Origin: Frondihabitans sp. PhB188
GTDB lineage: Bacteria; Actinomycetota; Actinomycetes; Actinomycetales; Microbacteriaceae
Direction of reading: 5' to 3'
Assembly (NCBI RefSeq): GCF_003752365.1
Contig: NZ_RJUO01000001.1
Span: forward strand, 558,001-622,000
Length of the DNA: 64,000 bases
This document shows positions 1 to 8,732 of the stretch, in pieces. Position 1 is the first letter of the stretch; every line of letters starts with the position of its first letter. A model generated the notes under the pieces. The model had not been told where the DNA came from. It searched no databases and saw only the letters and a list, made by a program, of their open reading frames with translations. Made by a program: the position numbers and the translations under genes.

Positions 1-738
1 CTCGTGACGGCCCGCGCGCTGTTCGATCGCGTCGACCGCTCCGCCGTCACCGGAGTCGCCGGCCACTCGGTGGGCGAGCTCACCGCCGCCGCTCTCGCCG
101 GCGTGGTGTCGGAGGCCGACGCGGTCTCCCTCGTCACCGTCCGGGCGTCCGGCATGGCGGACGCTGCGGCCGCGGAGCCCACCGGAATGAGCGCCGTCCT
201 CGGCGGCGACGAGACCGAGGTCCTGCCGAAGCTCGCCGAGCTGGGCCTCGAGCCCGCCAACTTCAACGGCGGCGGCCAGATCGTCGTGGCCGGTGCGCTC
301 GACGCCCTCGCCCGCCTGGCCGAGGAGCCTCCGGCCAAGGCCCGCGTCATCGCCCTCCAGGTGGCCGGCGCCTTCCACACCCGCTACATGGGCTCGGCCG
401 TCGACCCCCTGCGCACGGCCGCAGCCGCCATCGCCACGTCCGACCCGACGACGCGCCTCTGGACCAACTTCGACGGGTCCGAGATCGCCGACGGCCGCCG
501 GTTCGTCGACCTGCTCGTCGACCAGGTCGCCTCGCCCGTCCGCTGGGACCGCACGATGGAGTCGTTCACCGCCGCCGGCGTGACCGGGCTCATCGAGCTG
601 GCCCCCGCCGGAGCCCTCGTCGGCCTCGCCAAGCGCGGTCTGAAGAGCCCGTCGGGCGAGAAGCTTCCGACCGTCGCCATCAAGACCCCCGACGACCTCC
701 AGGCCGCCGTCGACCTCCTGCAGGGAGCAGCCTCATGA
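1..738 (+). CDS. fabD: Malonyl-CoA:ACP S-malonyltransferase, 5' truncated by the window edge
   Basis: FabD transfers malonyl from CoA to acyl carrier protein, supplying the FAS II extender unit in the cytosol. The frame is open from base 1. The nucleophile motif GHSVGE lies about 22 codons in, where the full-length family has it near residue 90, so roughly 70 N-terminal residues are off-window. A later GAFHTRYM segment carries the catalytic His. The GTG at base 4 is only an internal Val codon. The stop overlaps the fabH start by 4 bp (ATGA), which implies translational coupling. The family call is confident; only the 5' end is missing. Confidence 0.95.
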   Translation, partial: LVTARALFDRVDRSAVTGVAGHSVGELTAAALAGVVSEADAVSLVTVRASGMADAAAAEPTGMSAVLGGDETEVLPKLAELGLEPANFNGGGQIVVAGALDALARLAEEPPAKARVIALQVAGAFHTRYMGSAVDPLRTAAAAIATSDPTTRLWTNFDGSEIADGRRFVDLLVDQVASPVRWDRTMESFTAAGVTGLIELAPAGALVGLAKRGLKSPSGEKLPTVAIKTPDDLQAAVDLLQGAAS

Positions 739-1742
739 CCCCGATCCTCCTCCAGAACCCCACCCGCGAGTTCACGCGCATCTACTCGTTCGGCGCCGCG
801 CGCGGCGACGTGGTGGTGCCTAACGCCGACATCATCGAGCCGATCAACTCGTCTGACGAGTGGATCCGCCAGCGCACCGGCGTCATCACCCGCATGCGCG
901 CCAGCCGCGACGTCGAGGCCATCGACCTCGCCGAGACCGCGTCGCGCGAGGCCATCGAGAAGGCCGGCATCGACCCGTCGCGGATCGGCGCCGTGCTCGT
1001 CGCCACGATCAGCAACACCGTGCCGACCCCGTCGATGGCCGCGCTCCTCGCCGAGCGCGTCGGGGCCAACCCCGCCGCGGCCTACGACATCAGCGCCGCC
1101 TGCGCCGGGTACGCCTACGGAATCGCCCAGGCCGACGCCCTCATCAAGTCGGGTATCGCCGAGTACGTCCTCGTCGTCGGCGCCGAGAAGCTCAGCGACA
1201 TCATCGAGCCGACCGACCGCTCCATCTCGTTCCTCCTCGCCGACGGCGCGGGCGCGGCGATCGTCGGCCCCAGCGACACCCCCGGCATCTCGCCCACCGT
1301 GTGGGGCTCCGACGGGTCGAAGTGGGACACCATCGGCATGACCGCCACGACCCGCGCCTACCGCGAGGGAGCCGGCGACATCGCCTGGCCGACCATCCGC
1401 CAGGAGGGCCAGACGGTCTTCCGCTGGGCCGTATGGGAGATGGCAAAGGCCGCAAAGCTCGCCCTCGAGAAGGCCGGCATCCAGGCCGCCGATCTCGCCG
1501 CCTTCGTGCCGCACCAGGCCAACATGCGCATCATCGACGAGTTCGCGAAGCAGCTCGGCCTGCCCGACACGGTCGTGATCGGGCGCGACATCGAGACCAC
1601 CGGCAACACCTCGGCGGCGAGCATCCCGCTCGCCACGCACCGCCTGCTCGCGGAGCACCCGGAGCTCTCGGGCGGACTCGCGCTCCAGATCGGGTTCGGG
1701 GCCGGCCTGGTGTTCGGGGCCCAGGTGGTCGTGCTGCCGTAG
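735..1742 (+). CDS. fabH: Beta-ketoacyl-ACP synthase III (KAS III)
   Basis: FabH starts FAS II by condensing a short acyl-CoA primer with malonyl-ACP; in actinobacteria the primers are usually branched. The 335-residue protein has the thiolase-fold triad: Cys123 in ISAACAGYAYG, His260 in PHQANMR, and Asn291 in TGNTSAAS. The start overlaps fabD by 4 bp. About 135 bases separate it from acpP, including a copy of the GTTCCTGCGC decamer directly after the stop. Length and motifs are typical of the family. Confidence 0.96.
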   Translation: MTPILLQNPTREFTRIYSFGAARGDVVVPNADIIEPINSSDEWIRQRTGVITRMRASRDVEAIDLAETASREAIEKAGIDPSRIGAVLVATISNTVPTPSMAALLAERVGANPAAAYDISAACAGYAYGIAQADALIKSGIAEYVLVVGAEKLSDIIEPTDRSISFLLADGAGAAIVGPSDTPGISPTVWGSDGSKWDTIGMTATTRAYREGAGDIAWPTIRQEGQTVFRWAVWEMAKAAKLALEKAGIQAADLAAFVPHQANMRIIDEFAKQLGLPDTVVIGRDIETTGNTSAASIPLATHRLLAEHPELSGGLALQIGFGAGLVFGAQVVVLP

Positions 1743-1750
1743 GGGCCCGA

Positions 1751-1762
1751 GTTCCTGCGCCC
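1751..1762 (+). repeat. GTTCCTGCGC decamer, intergenic copy
   Basis: An exact GTTCCTGCGC followed by CC lies 8 bases after the fabH stop. It is one of two intergenic copies of the dispersed decamer discussed in the findings. Confidence 0.6.
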
Positions 1763-1832
1763 TCGAAGCCGAGCGGAGCCCTTCGAAAACCACCGGTCCA
1801 GCGTGCCGTGCACCCGCGCTGACACCGTGCAA

Positions 1833-1838
1833 TAGGAT
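1833..1838 (+). promoter_or_regulatory. Candidate -10 hexamer for acpP
   Basis: TAGGAT lies 45 bases before the acpP start in the fabH-acpP gap. No good -35 is visible 17 bases upstream. It would give acpP-fabF their own promoter, consistent with the high ACP demand of the cell. This is a motif-only inference. Confidence 0.35.
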
Positions 1839-1877
1839 TTACCCCGGTCACAACGACACCTCAAGGAGAGAACAACA

Positions 1878-2126
1878 ATGGCACAGTCCACCGAAGAAGT
1901 CCTGGCCGGCCTGGCCGAGCTCATCAACGACGAGACCGGTATCGCCACCGACACCGTCGAGATGGACAAGTCGTTCACCGACGACCTCGACATCGACTCG
2001 ATCTCGATGATGACGATCGTCGTCAACGCCGAAGAGAAGTTCGACGTCAAGATCCCCGACGACGAGGTCAAGAACCTCAAGACCGTCGGCGACGCCGTGA
2101 CCTTCATCACCAAGGCTCAGGGCTAA
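1878..2126 (+). CDS. acpP: Acyl carrier protein
   Basis: This is an 82-residue acidic protein carrying growing acyl chains on 4'-phosphopantetheine. Ser41 in the DIDSISM motif is the attachment site. The ATG is preceded by AAGGAGAG at 1863-1870, one of the strongest ribosome binding sites in the window. It lies between fabH and fabF, the usual actinobacterial FAS II order. A hairpin follows the stop, which could raise acpP message relative to fabF. Confidence 0.97.
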   Translation: MAQSTEEVLAGLAELINDETGIATDTVEMDKSFTDDLDIDSISMMTIVVNAEEKFDVKIPDDEVKNLKTVGDAVTFITKAQG

Positions 2127-2136
2127 TCGTCCCGCA

Positions 2137-2169
2137 GCTCGGCCCGCGTCGTCTCGGCGCGGGCCGAGC
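2137..2169 (+). terminator. Hairpin between acpP and fabF, partial terminator or mRNA stabiliser
   Basis: Perfect 12-bp arms GCTCGGCCCGCG and CGCGGGCCGAGC flank a 9-base loop. There is only a short T run downstream. Its position after acpP suggests attenuated read-through into fabF or protection of the acpP message. Confidence 0.5.
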
Positions 2170-2212
2170 GCTGTTTCCGGGGCCTGACGCCCCGATCGTT
2201 TAGGAGACCATT

Positions 2213-3448
2213 GTGACCAAGAAGATCGTCGTCACCGGCATCGGTGCGACCACCCCCCTCGGCGGAACGTTCGCCGACACCTGGACCGCGCTGCTCGCTA
2301 AAGAGAGCGGCATCCGCACCGTCGACGAGCCGTGGGTCGAGACGTACGACCTCCCCATCCGCTTCGCGGGCAGCGTCAAGGTCTCGCCCGACGAGGTGCT
2401 GACCCGTCAAGAGACGAAGCGCCTCGACCCCTCCAGCCAGTACGCGCTCATCGCTGCGCGCGAGGCCTGGGCGGACGCAGGATCACCCGAGGTCGTGCCC
2501 GAGCGCTTCCTGGTCGACTGGGCCACCGGCATCGGGGGCATCTGGACCCTGACGGACGGCATGGACACCCTCCGCGAGAAGGGCGCCCGCCGCGTCCTCC
2601 CGATGACGATCCCCATGCTCATGCCGAACGGCCCGGCCGCCGCCGTCTCGATGGCGCTGGGTGCCCGTGCCGGTGCCCGGACCGTCGTGTCGGCCTGCGC
2701 CTCCAGCACCGAGTCGATCGCCAACGCCTACGACCACCTGCAGAACGGCGATGCCGACATCGTCATCGCCGGCGGGTCGGAGGCCTCGATCCACCCGCTC
2801 CCCCTCGCCGCCTTCGCGGCGATGCACGCTCTCTCCTCGCGCAGCGACGACCCGGCCACTGCATCGCGCCCGTACGACGTCACCCGCGACGGCTTCGTCC
2901 TGGGCGCAGGCGGTGCCGCCCTGGTCATCGAGACCGAGGAGCACGCCCTCGCCCGCGGTGCCCGGATCTACGCCGAGCTGCTCGGCGGCGCCGTCACCAG
3001 CGACGCCTTCCACATCACCGCTCCCGACCCGGAGGGCACCGGTGGTGCCCGCGCTGTGATCAACGCCCTGGAGCGCGCCGGAGTGGAGCGCACCGACGTC
3101 GCGCACATCAACGCGCACGCGACCTCGACGCCCGTCGGCGACATCGCCGAGATCCGCGCCCTCGAGCGCGTGTTCGGCGACCACCTCGGCAGCATCGCGA
3201 TCTCGGCCACCAAGTCGTCGACCGGTCACCTGCTCGGCGGTGCCGGGGCGATCGAGGCCGCGTTCACGGTCAAGGCCCTCGCCGAGAAGACTCTGCCGCC
3301 GACGATCAACACGACCCAGATGGACGACAGCATCCACATCGACCTCGTCACCGAGCCCCGCCCCATCGGCGACGAGCCGATCGTGGCGATCTCGACGTCG
3401 TTCGGGTTCGGCGGGCACAACGCGGTCGTCGCCCTCAGGTCCGTCTGA
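2213..3448 (+). CDS. fabF: Beta-ketoacyl-ACP synthase II (KAS II)
   Basis: FabF elongates acyl-ACP with malonyl-ACP. The 411-residue protein has the condensing-enzyme residues Cys162 (VSACASST), His302 (NAHATSTP), Lys334 and His339 (KSSTGHLLG). The GTG start is chosen because AGGAG lies at 2202-2206, seven bases before it, and because the N-terminus MTKKIVVTGIG is typical. It closes the fabD-fabH-acpP-fabF cluster. Its stop codon lies inside the first copy of a 78-bp repeat that continues downstream. Confidence 0.97.
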   Translation: MTKKIVVTGIGATTPLGGTFADTWTALLAKESGIRTVDEPWVETYDLPIRFAGSVKVSPDEVLTRQETKRLDPSSQYALIAAREAWADAGSPEVVPERFLVDWATGIGGIWTLTDGMDTLREKGARRVLPMTIPMLMPNGPAAAVSMALGARAGARTVVSACASSTESIANAYDHLQNGDADIVIAGGSEASIHPLPLAAFAAMHALSSRSDDPATASRPYDVTRDGFVLGAGGAALVIETEEHALARGARIYAELLGGAVTSDAFHITAPDPEGTGGARAVINALERAGVERTDVAHINAHATSTPVGDIAEIRALERVFGDHLGSIAISATKSSTGHLLGGAGAIEAAFTVKALAEKTLPPTINTTQMDDSIHIDLVTEPRPIGDEPIVAISTSFGFGGHNAVVALRSV

Positions 3449-3543
3449 GCGGCGGCCGCCTGCGGCGCCGGACCTTCGACAGGCTCCGGTCGTCCGGCGT
3501 CTCCGGTGACCACCACCGCCGTCTGAGCGGCGGCCGCCTGCGG
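3441..3543 (+). repeat. 78-bp repeat family, fabF locus (one full unit plus a truncated second)
   Basis: A 25-bp stretch at 3441-3465, covering the last fabF codons, recurs exactly at 3519-3543, giving a 78-bp period. The unit contains CGCCGGAC and GTCCGGCG, which can pair into a hairpin. The same unit with the same period occurs at 35992-36147. It has no coding potential and resembles a REP-type extragenic element. Confidence 0.7.
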
Positions 3544-3566
3544 CCGATCCGTGGTCTGGCGGACGC

Positions 3567-3598
3567 ACGAAGGCCCGGTCTCGCGACCGGGCCTTCGT
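3567..3598 (+). terminator. Intrinsic terminator of the FAS II operon, possibly bidirectional
   Basis: Perfect 14-bp arms, ACGAAGGCCCGGTC and its complement, flank a TCGC loop, followed by TCTTGC. It lies between the convergent fabF and DUF3145 genes. Confidence 0.8.
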
Positions 3599-3648
3599 CT
3601 TGCACGTCCCCGTGTCGATGGGGCCGCACGTGGTGCAGTCTGACGCGT

Positions 3649-4167
3649 CTAGCCGACCTTGTGGAGCCACACGACGGGGTTGCCCTCGCCGGCGTGGCGG
3701 AACGCCTCCAGCTCGTCGTCCCACGCCTGGCCGAGGGCGAGACGCAGCTCGCGGTGGAGCTCCAGGGTGTTCGATCCTGCGATCTCCATCGCGTAGCGGA
3801 TCCGGTCTTCGGGCACGACCGTGTTGCCCACGGAGTCGGTCTGCGCGAAGAAGACGCCGAGGTCGGGCGTGTGCATCCAGCGCCCGCCGTCAGCCCCGTC
3901 AGACGGGTCTTCGGTCACCTCGTAGCGCAGGTGCTCCCACCCGCGCAACGCGGACGCGATAGCCGCGCCGGTGCCGGCAGGGCCCTCCCAGTGGAACTCA
4001 GCGCGAAGCGAGCCCTTCAGGACAGGCTGATCAGCCCACAAGAAGTTGACCGCACGGCCGAGGGCACGACCAGCAGCCCACTCGACATGCGGGCTCAAAG
4101 CACGTGGGGACGAGTGGACGAAAAGGACGCCCTGCGCCACCGACGCAGTGTTGGTTATTGCAGCCAC
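3649..4167 (-). CDS. DUF3145 domain-containing protein
   Basis: This 172-residue protein of unknown function matches the actinobacterial DUF3145 family, as I recognise it, over its whole length (for example LFVHSSPRALSPHVEWA near the N-terminus and NPVVWLHKVG at the end). No signal peptide or membrane segment is visible. The family often neighbours fatty-acid synthesis genes, as here. The GTG start has GGAGG a few bases upstream, and a promoter lies at 4241-4270. The specific function is unknown. Confidence 0.85.
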   Translation of the reverse strand: MAAITNTASVAQGVLFVHSSPRALSPHVEWAAGRALGRAVNFLWADQPVLKGSLRAEFHWEGPAGTGAAIASALRGWEHLRYEVTEDPSDGADGGRWMHTPDLGVFFAQTDSVGNTVVPEDRIRYAMEIAGSNTLELHRELRLALGQAWDDELEAFRHAGEGNPVVWLHKVG

Positions 4168-4240
4168 GATTCCTCCGTTCGATTAGGTGCGACTTCCCCA
4201 TCGACCTGGTGAACGGATCCTTCGTGGTGGTTCTGTGTGA

Positions 4241-4270
4241 ATTATGGCCGATCAAGCCTGGAAATCACAA
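4241..4270 (-). promoter_or_regulatory. Candidate promoter of the DUF3145 gene
   Basis: On the minus strand TTGTGA (4265-4270) and CATAAT (4241-4246) are separated by 18 bases, in an unusually AT-rich gap. It would drive the DUF3145 gene with a leader of about 65 bases. Confidence 0.55.
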
Positions 4271-4302
4271 CTGTGTAATCCCCGGGAACCCGGAATCGCC
4301 CT

Positions 4303-5931
4303 CTACTTGGCATCGGCGTAGGAGCGCACGGTCGCCACCGTGACAGGGAACAGCACCGGAGCCGACCCGAACAGCAGGCGCCCGGCCTCCGCCGCGGCCT
4401 CCTCGACCAGGCCCGCGACCTCGGCCGCGCTCTGCTCGGGCGCGTGCACGACGACCTCGTCATGCAGGAAGAACACTAGGTGCGGCGCGTCGTCGTCGGT
4501 GCCGAAGCGCTCGGCCAGACGGCGCCGCAACGACCCCATCCAGCACAGGGCCCACTCGGCGGCGGTGCCCTGCACGACGAAGTTGCGCGTGAAACGGCCC
4601 CAGGCACGCTCAGCGGTGCCCACGTCTCCGGTGCCCATCTCCGGCGGGAGCGCCTCGCCACCCGGCTTGGGCGACGTCCGGCCGAGGAGGGTGTGCACCA
4701 CTCCCCCGTGCTCTCCCTCGCGCGCCGCCTTCTCGACGAACGCGATCGCGTCGGGGAACGCTCTCGTGAGGCGGGGCATGAGGCGGCCGCCGTCGCCCGA
4801 GGTCGCGCCGTACATCGCGCCCAGCATGGCGACCTTCGCCTCGGCGCGCGTGGCCACGGCCCCGGTCGCGACGATCCCCTCGTAGAGGTCTCCGGCGCCG
4901 GCCCGGGCCATGGCCCGGTCGCGCGAGAGGGCGGTCAGGATCCGCGGCTCGAGCTGCGACGCGTCGGCCACGACGAGCGTCCAGCCGTCGTCGGCGACCA
5001 CCGCGCCGCGTACGGCCTTCGGCAGCTGCAGCGCTCCGCCGCCCGAGGTGCCCCACCGGCCCGTCGCGGCGGCGGCCGGGACGTACTCCGGCCTGAACCG
5101 CCCGCCGACGATCCACTCGTCGACCCACGCCCAGCCGTTCGCGGCGAACAGGCGCTGCTTCTTCTTGTAGGCGAGCAGGGGCTCGATGACGGGATGCTCC
5201 AGCTCCCGGAGCTCCCACTGGCGGGTGGTCCGCACGTCGAGACCGGCGCCACGAAGGGCCTTCAGCAGCTCGCCGGGCGAGTCGGGGTTGAGGTCGGGTG
5301 ATGCGAGGGCCACGCGGATCTCGGCGAGGTCGCGCTGCATCGCGGCCGGCCGTGCGCCGATCGACGGCCGAGGCCCCAGCAGGGTCGTGAGCAGGTCGTC
5401 GTGGCGCTCAGACGACCACGGGATGCCCCGGTGCCGCATCTCGGCGGCGATCAGCGCGCCCGTCGACTCGGCCACCGCCAGCAGCTCCAGTCGCGGTCGC
5501 TCGACGCTGGCCTCGATCGCGGCCCTCTGGCGCAGGAACTCGCCCACGGGATCGGGCAGCGACTCCGGCTCGACGACGAACAGCACGCCGGAGTCGTGCG
5601 GAGCGGCCTGAGGGGCGTCCCACACGCCCGGGGCCTCCCCGTGGATCTCAGCGCCGACGGCGAAGGCGGAGCGCCGCAGGATCGCATGCAGCAGCCGGAG
5701 GTCGACGCAGCGCTCGACCCGGAGGCCGCGCTCCAGCAGCCGCGGGTACCAGCGCGCCGTGTCGTCCCACACCCAGCGCGTCGCCGCGTGCTCGCCCTCG
5801 ACGATCACGTCATCGATCTCGGACGGCAGGAACTCGCGCCCCTCGCCGACCTCCAGTGCGCCGCCGCGTCCCCGCGTCACCGGCGTCGCCCGAACCCCCT
5901 CGCCGGGCAGGCGGGCGAGCACGGTGAACAT
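4303..5931 (-). CDS. Family A DNA polymerase (bifunctional 3'-5' exonuclease/DNA polymerase type)
   Basis: The 542-residue protein has the polymerase motifs of family A: motif A around Asp323 (VADASQLEPR), motif B from Arg362 to about Gly375 (RAEAKVAMLGAMYG), and motif C HDE at 490-492. The 5' nuclease of full PolA is absent. The N-terminal 170 residues sit where the exonuclease domain should be, but I see no clear DxE acidic pair, so proofreading is doubtful. It is probably a second, repair-related polymerase, with classical PolA encoded elsewhere. The -10-like TAGAGT (5939-5944) ends 7 bases before the ATG, predicting a leaderless message. Confidence 0.88.
   Translation of the reverse strand: MFTVLARLPGEGVRATPVTRGRGGALEVGEGREFLPSEIDDVIVEGEHAATRWVWDDTARWYPRLLERGLRVERCVDLRLLHAILRRSAFAVGAEIHGEAPGVWDAPQAAPHDSGVLFVVEPESLPDPVGEFLRQRAAIEASVERPRLELLAVAESTGALIAAEMRHRGIPWSSERHDDLLTTLLGPRPSIGARPAAMQRDLAEIRVALASPDLNPDSPGELLKALRGAGLDVRTTRQWELRELEHPVIEPLLAYKKKQRLFAANGWAWVDEWIVGGRFRPEYVPAAAATGRWGTSGGGALQLPKAVRGAVVADDGWTLVVADASQLEPRILTALSRDRAMARAGAGDLYEGIVATGAVATRAEAKVAMLGAMYGATSGDGGRLMPRLTRAFPDAIAFVEKAAREGEHGGVVHTLLGRTSPKPGGEALPPEMGTGDVGTAERAWGRFTRNFVVQGTAAEWALCWMGSLRRRLAERFGTDDDAPHLVFFLHDEVVVHAPEQSAAEVAGLVEEAAAEAGRLLFGSAPVLFPVTVATVRSYADAK
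5530..5539 (-). repeat. GTTCCTGCGC decamer, in-phase coding copy
   Basis: The copy lies in the polymerase gene in the phase that reads Phe-Leu-Arg with common codons, so codon usage alone can explain it. Confidence 0.4.
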
Positions 5932-5967
5932 ACGTTCGACTCTACCGGCGCGCGGGATGTCGTCAGC

Positions 5968-6807
5968 CTAGGCGTGAAGCAGCGAGCCGTCTTTCGCGAG
6001 CACGTTCTTCTCGCCGGCCTCGATCGGGATCGCAAAGCGGTTTTGCTTCGGCGGTATCGGGCAGTTGAAGTTGTACGAGAAGGCGCAGGGCGGAAGGACC
6101 GCGCGGTTGAAGTCGAGCATGATCGTGCCGTCGTCGGATGGCGTCGGGAAGAGGAAGCGGCCGACCGAGTAGGTGCTGTCGCCGTTTGTCGCATCGCCGA
6201 ACACGAGCTGCAGGCGGTCGCCGTCGCCGGACGGGAAGGCGGCGAGCTCGTAGTCGACGCCGTCGCGACTGAAGCGGATCAGGCCGGGCAACGGCTGCGG
6301 GCGGCTCAGCTCGAGGTCTTTCTGGTGGCGGATGTCGACCTGCGCGCCCTCTTCGGTAGGGACGAAGTCGGCGGTGACCACCCACGACGGGTCGAAGTCG
6401 AACGAGTCGACGCTGCCGAACGCCTGCGCGGCGTCGGACGAGGTGTCCCACACCCGGAGGGCGTACGACGAGCGGTCGTCGTTGGCGATGACGGTGCCGG
6501 TCGCCCCCGACGCGAAGCGGAGCGTCGACGGCACCATGGCGTCGTCGCCGGCGACGTAGACCGTGCCGTCGACCACGTCGCCGTCGACGACGATGCCGTC
6601 GGCCTCCGTCGCCGTCAGGGCGAGGCCGCCGAGGCCCTTCGGCGCCGGAGCCCAGGTGCCCGGCACGCCCCACACCGGCTGCGCCGAGTCGACCCACTGC
6701 GTGTTCGTCAGGGCCAGGAAGCCCTGCGGGCCGGTGGCTCGCTCACGGCGGCGCTGGCGGTAGCGGTCGAGTTCGGCGGTGGCGGAGGCGATGGCGGTGT
6801 CGTTCAT
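5968..6807 (-). CDS. DUF1684 domain-containing protein
   Basis: A 279-residue cytosolic-looking protein whose C-terminal half has the DUF1684 hallmark (FNCPIPPKQNRFAIPIEAGEK, split here by the family cysteine). The family has unknown biochemistry. It lacks a signal peptide. It lies 36 bases upstream of the polymerase gene on the same strand, but the polymerase has its own predicted promoter, so joint transcription is uncertain. Confidence 0.85.
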   Translation of the reverse strand: MNDTAIASATAELDRYRQRRRERATGPQGFLALTNTQWVDSAQPVWGVPGTWAPAPKGLGGLALTATEADGIVVDGDVVDGTVYVAGDDAMVPSTLRFASGATGTVIANDDRSSYALRVWDTSSDAAQAFGSVDSFDFDPSWVVTADFVPTEEGAQVDIRHQKDLELSRPQPLPGLIRFSRDGVDYELAAFPSGDGDRLQLVFGDATNGDSTYSVGRFLFPTPSDDGTIMLDFNRAVLPPCAFSYNFNCPIPPKQNRFAIPIEAGEKNVLAKDGSLLHA

Positions 6808-6866
6808 GGTGGGCCCAACGTACGGGAGTCCTCCGACATTTCCTGCTGCCCCCGCCGAGACGGCAC

Positions 6867-6892
6867 GGCCCCTCCCGGGATCGGGAGGGGCC
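6867..6892 (-). terminator. Terminator of the flavin monooxygenase/reductase pair
   Basis: Perfect 11-bp arms, GGCCCCTCCCG and its complement, with a GGAT loop, lie 27 bases past the reductase stop on the minus strand. There is no clear T run. Confidence 0.65.
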
Positions 6893-6918
6893 GAGCCGAT
6901 CCGACGGGGGCGGGCCTG

Positions 6919-7569
6919 CTATTCGGCCGATAGGCGCCGGAGCTGCTCCTCGAACGGCACGACGGCGTCGGCGTCGAACGCACCCGGGCGGCGCGTCGTG
7001 TGACCGGCGACGAGGTCGGCGAGCTGCTCGCCGGCGCGGGCGACACGGTCGGGGAGGGTCGTGGTGGTCTCGTCGCCCGAGCCCCAGTCCTCCGATGCGG
7101 CGAAGACGCCGAGGGGCACGACGACCGAGCGCAGATACGCGAACAGGGGCCGGAGGGCGAGGTCGAGCACGAGGGAGTGGCGCGGGGAGCCGGCCGTGGC
7201 GCCGATGAGGACCGGAGTTCCTGCGAGCGAATCCTTGTCGACGACATCGAAGAACGACTTGAACAGGCCGCTGTACGACGCCGTGAACACCGGGCTGACG
7301 GCGATGACGCCGTCAGCGCTCGTGACGGCCGCGATGGCCGCCTCGAGGGCCGGCGACGGGAAGCCCGTCAGCAGGTTGTCGGTGATGTCGTGCGCCAGAT
7401 CGCGCAGCTCGATCACCTCGACGTCGGCCGACTCCCCGAGCGACGCCAGGCCGCGGGTCGTGGCCTCGGCGAGGCGGTCGGCGAGCAGACGGGTCGACGA
7501 GGGCTGGCTGAGCCCGGCCGAGACGACGGCGATGCGCTTGGCCGGCAGGCCCGAGGGTGCGGCGCTCAT
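6919..7569 (-). CDS. NADPH-dependent FMN reductase (CE1759-like)
   Basis: This 216-residue flavodoxin-fold reductase probably supplies reduced FMN to the adjacent monooxygenase. The N-terminus KRIAVVSAGLSQPSSTRLLAD holds the flavin phosphate loop, and FTASYSGLFKSFFDVVD is characteristic of the NAD(P)H:FMN reductase family. The ATG at 7569 is chosen because it overlaps the upstream stop by 4 bp (ATGA); frames extending further upstream are antisense-like. The two genes form a two-component flavin system; the substrate cannot be told. Confidence 0.88.
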   Translation of the reverse strand: MSAAPSGLPAKRIAVVSAGLSQPSSTRLLADRLAEATTRGLASLGESADVEVIELRDLAHDITDNLLTGFPSPALEAAIAAVTSADGVIAVSPVFTASYSGLFKSFFDVVDKDSLAGTPVLIGATAGSPRHSLVLDLALRPLFAYLRSVVVPLGVFAASEDWGSGDETTTTLPDRVARAGEQLADLVAGHTTRRPGAFDADAVVPFEEQLRRLSAE

Positions 7570-8711
7570 CGGAGCGCCGGGACAGCTGCGGGGTCGGCCG
7601 AGGAGACAGCCGGAGTCGCCTCGGCGGCGCGAGCCACCTGGTTCGCGTGCGTGGGTGCATCCGGCACGTCGGCTGGACGCCCGATGGCGAACTCGCGGCG
7701 GAGCACCGGCACCACCTCGGAGCCGAGCAGGTCGAGCTGCTCGAGCACGGTCTTGAGGGGCAGGCCGGCGTGGTCCATCAGGAAGAGCTGACGCTGGTAG
7801 TCGCCGACGTAGCCGCGGAAGCCGAGCGTGCGGTCGATGACCTCCTGCGGGCTGCCGACCGTGAGGGGCGTCTGCGCGGTGAAGTCCTCGAGCGAGGGTC
7901 CGTGGCCGTAGACCGGGGCGTTGTCGAAGTACGGACGGAACTGCCTGACCGCGTCCTGCGAGTTCTTGGCCATAAAGACCTGGCCGCCGAGGCCGACGTA
8001 GGCCTGGTGGGCCTTGCCGTGTCCGTAGTGCTCGAACCGCTCGCGGTAGAGCTGCACCATCTGAGCGGTGTGCGAGGCGGGCCAGAAGATGTGGTTGGCG
8101 AAGAACCCGTCGCCGTAGTACGCGGCCTGCTCGGCGATCTCGGTCGACCGGATCGAGCCGTGCCAGACGAACGGCGCGATGCCGTCGAGGGGGCGCGGCG
8201 TGGCTGTGAAGCCCTGCAGCGGGGTGCGGAAGTGGCCCTTCCAGTCGACGACCTCCTCCGTCCAGAGGCGGTGCAGCAGGGCGTAGTTCTCGATGGCGAG
8301 GTTGATGCCCTGGCGGATGTCCTTGCCGAACCACGGGTAGACCGGGCCGGTGTTGCCGCGTCCCAGCGTCAAGTCGACGCGCCCGTCGGTGATGTTCTGC
8401 AGGAGTGCGAAGTCCTCGGCGATCTTCACCGGGTCGTTCGTGGTGATCAGCGTGGTAGCCGTGCTCAGGATGATCTTCTCGGTCTGTGCCGCGATCATCG
8501 CGAGGAGCGTCGTGGGGCTCGAGTTCGCGAACGGCGGGTTGTGGTGCTCGCCGGCGGCGTACACGTCGAGGCCGACCTCCTCCGCGTGCTTGGCGATGGT
8601 GATCATCGCCTTCAGGCGCTCGTGCTCGGTCGGCGTGACGCCGGTCGTGGGGTCGGTGGTGATATCGCCGACGCTGAAGATTCCGAACTGCATGCCGCTC
8701 TCGTTGCTCAT
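7566..8711 (-). CDS. LLM class flavin-dependent oxidoreductase (CE1758-like)
   Basis: This 381-residue protein of the bacterial luciferase-like family uses FMNH2 and O2 on an organic substrate. The opening MQFGIFSVGDITTDP, the segment DVYAAGEHHNPPFANSSP and the LTLGRGNTGPVYPWFGKD region are family features. The ATG at 8711 is preferred because -10-like TAGGGT (8719-8724) ends 7 bases before it; an internal ATG at 8693 is the alternative. It is translationally coupled to the FMN reductase. A palindromic operator sits just upstream of the -10. The substrate is unknown. Confidence 0.88.
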   Translation of the reverse strand: MSNESGMQFGIFSVGDITTDPTTGVTPTEHERLKAMITIAKHAEEVGLDVYAAGEHHNPPFANSSPTTLLAMIAAQTEKIILSTATTLITTNDPVKIAEDFALLQNITDGRVDLTLGRGNTGPVYPWFGKDIRQGINLAIENYALLHRLWTEEVVDWKGHFRTPLQGFTATPRPLDGIAPFVWHGSIRSTEIAEQAAYYGDGFFANHIFWPASHTAQMVQLYRERFEHYGHGKAHQAYVGLGGQVFMAKNSQDAVRQFRPYFDNAPVYGHGPSLEDFTAQTPLTVGSPQEVIDRTLGFRGYVGDYQRQLFLMDHAGLPLKTVLEQLDLLGSEVVPVLRREFAIGRPADVPDAPTHANQVARAAEATPAVSSADPAAVPALR

Positions 8712-8732
8712 GACCTCTACCCTACCTCCGTT

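Noticed and set aside
6919-8334. A 471-codon frame joining the FMN reductase to an N-terminal extension
   Set aside because: The extension is antisense-like relative to the LLM gene; the 4-bp overlap start at 7569 is well supported.
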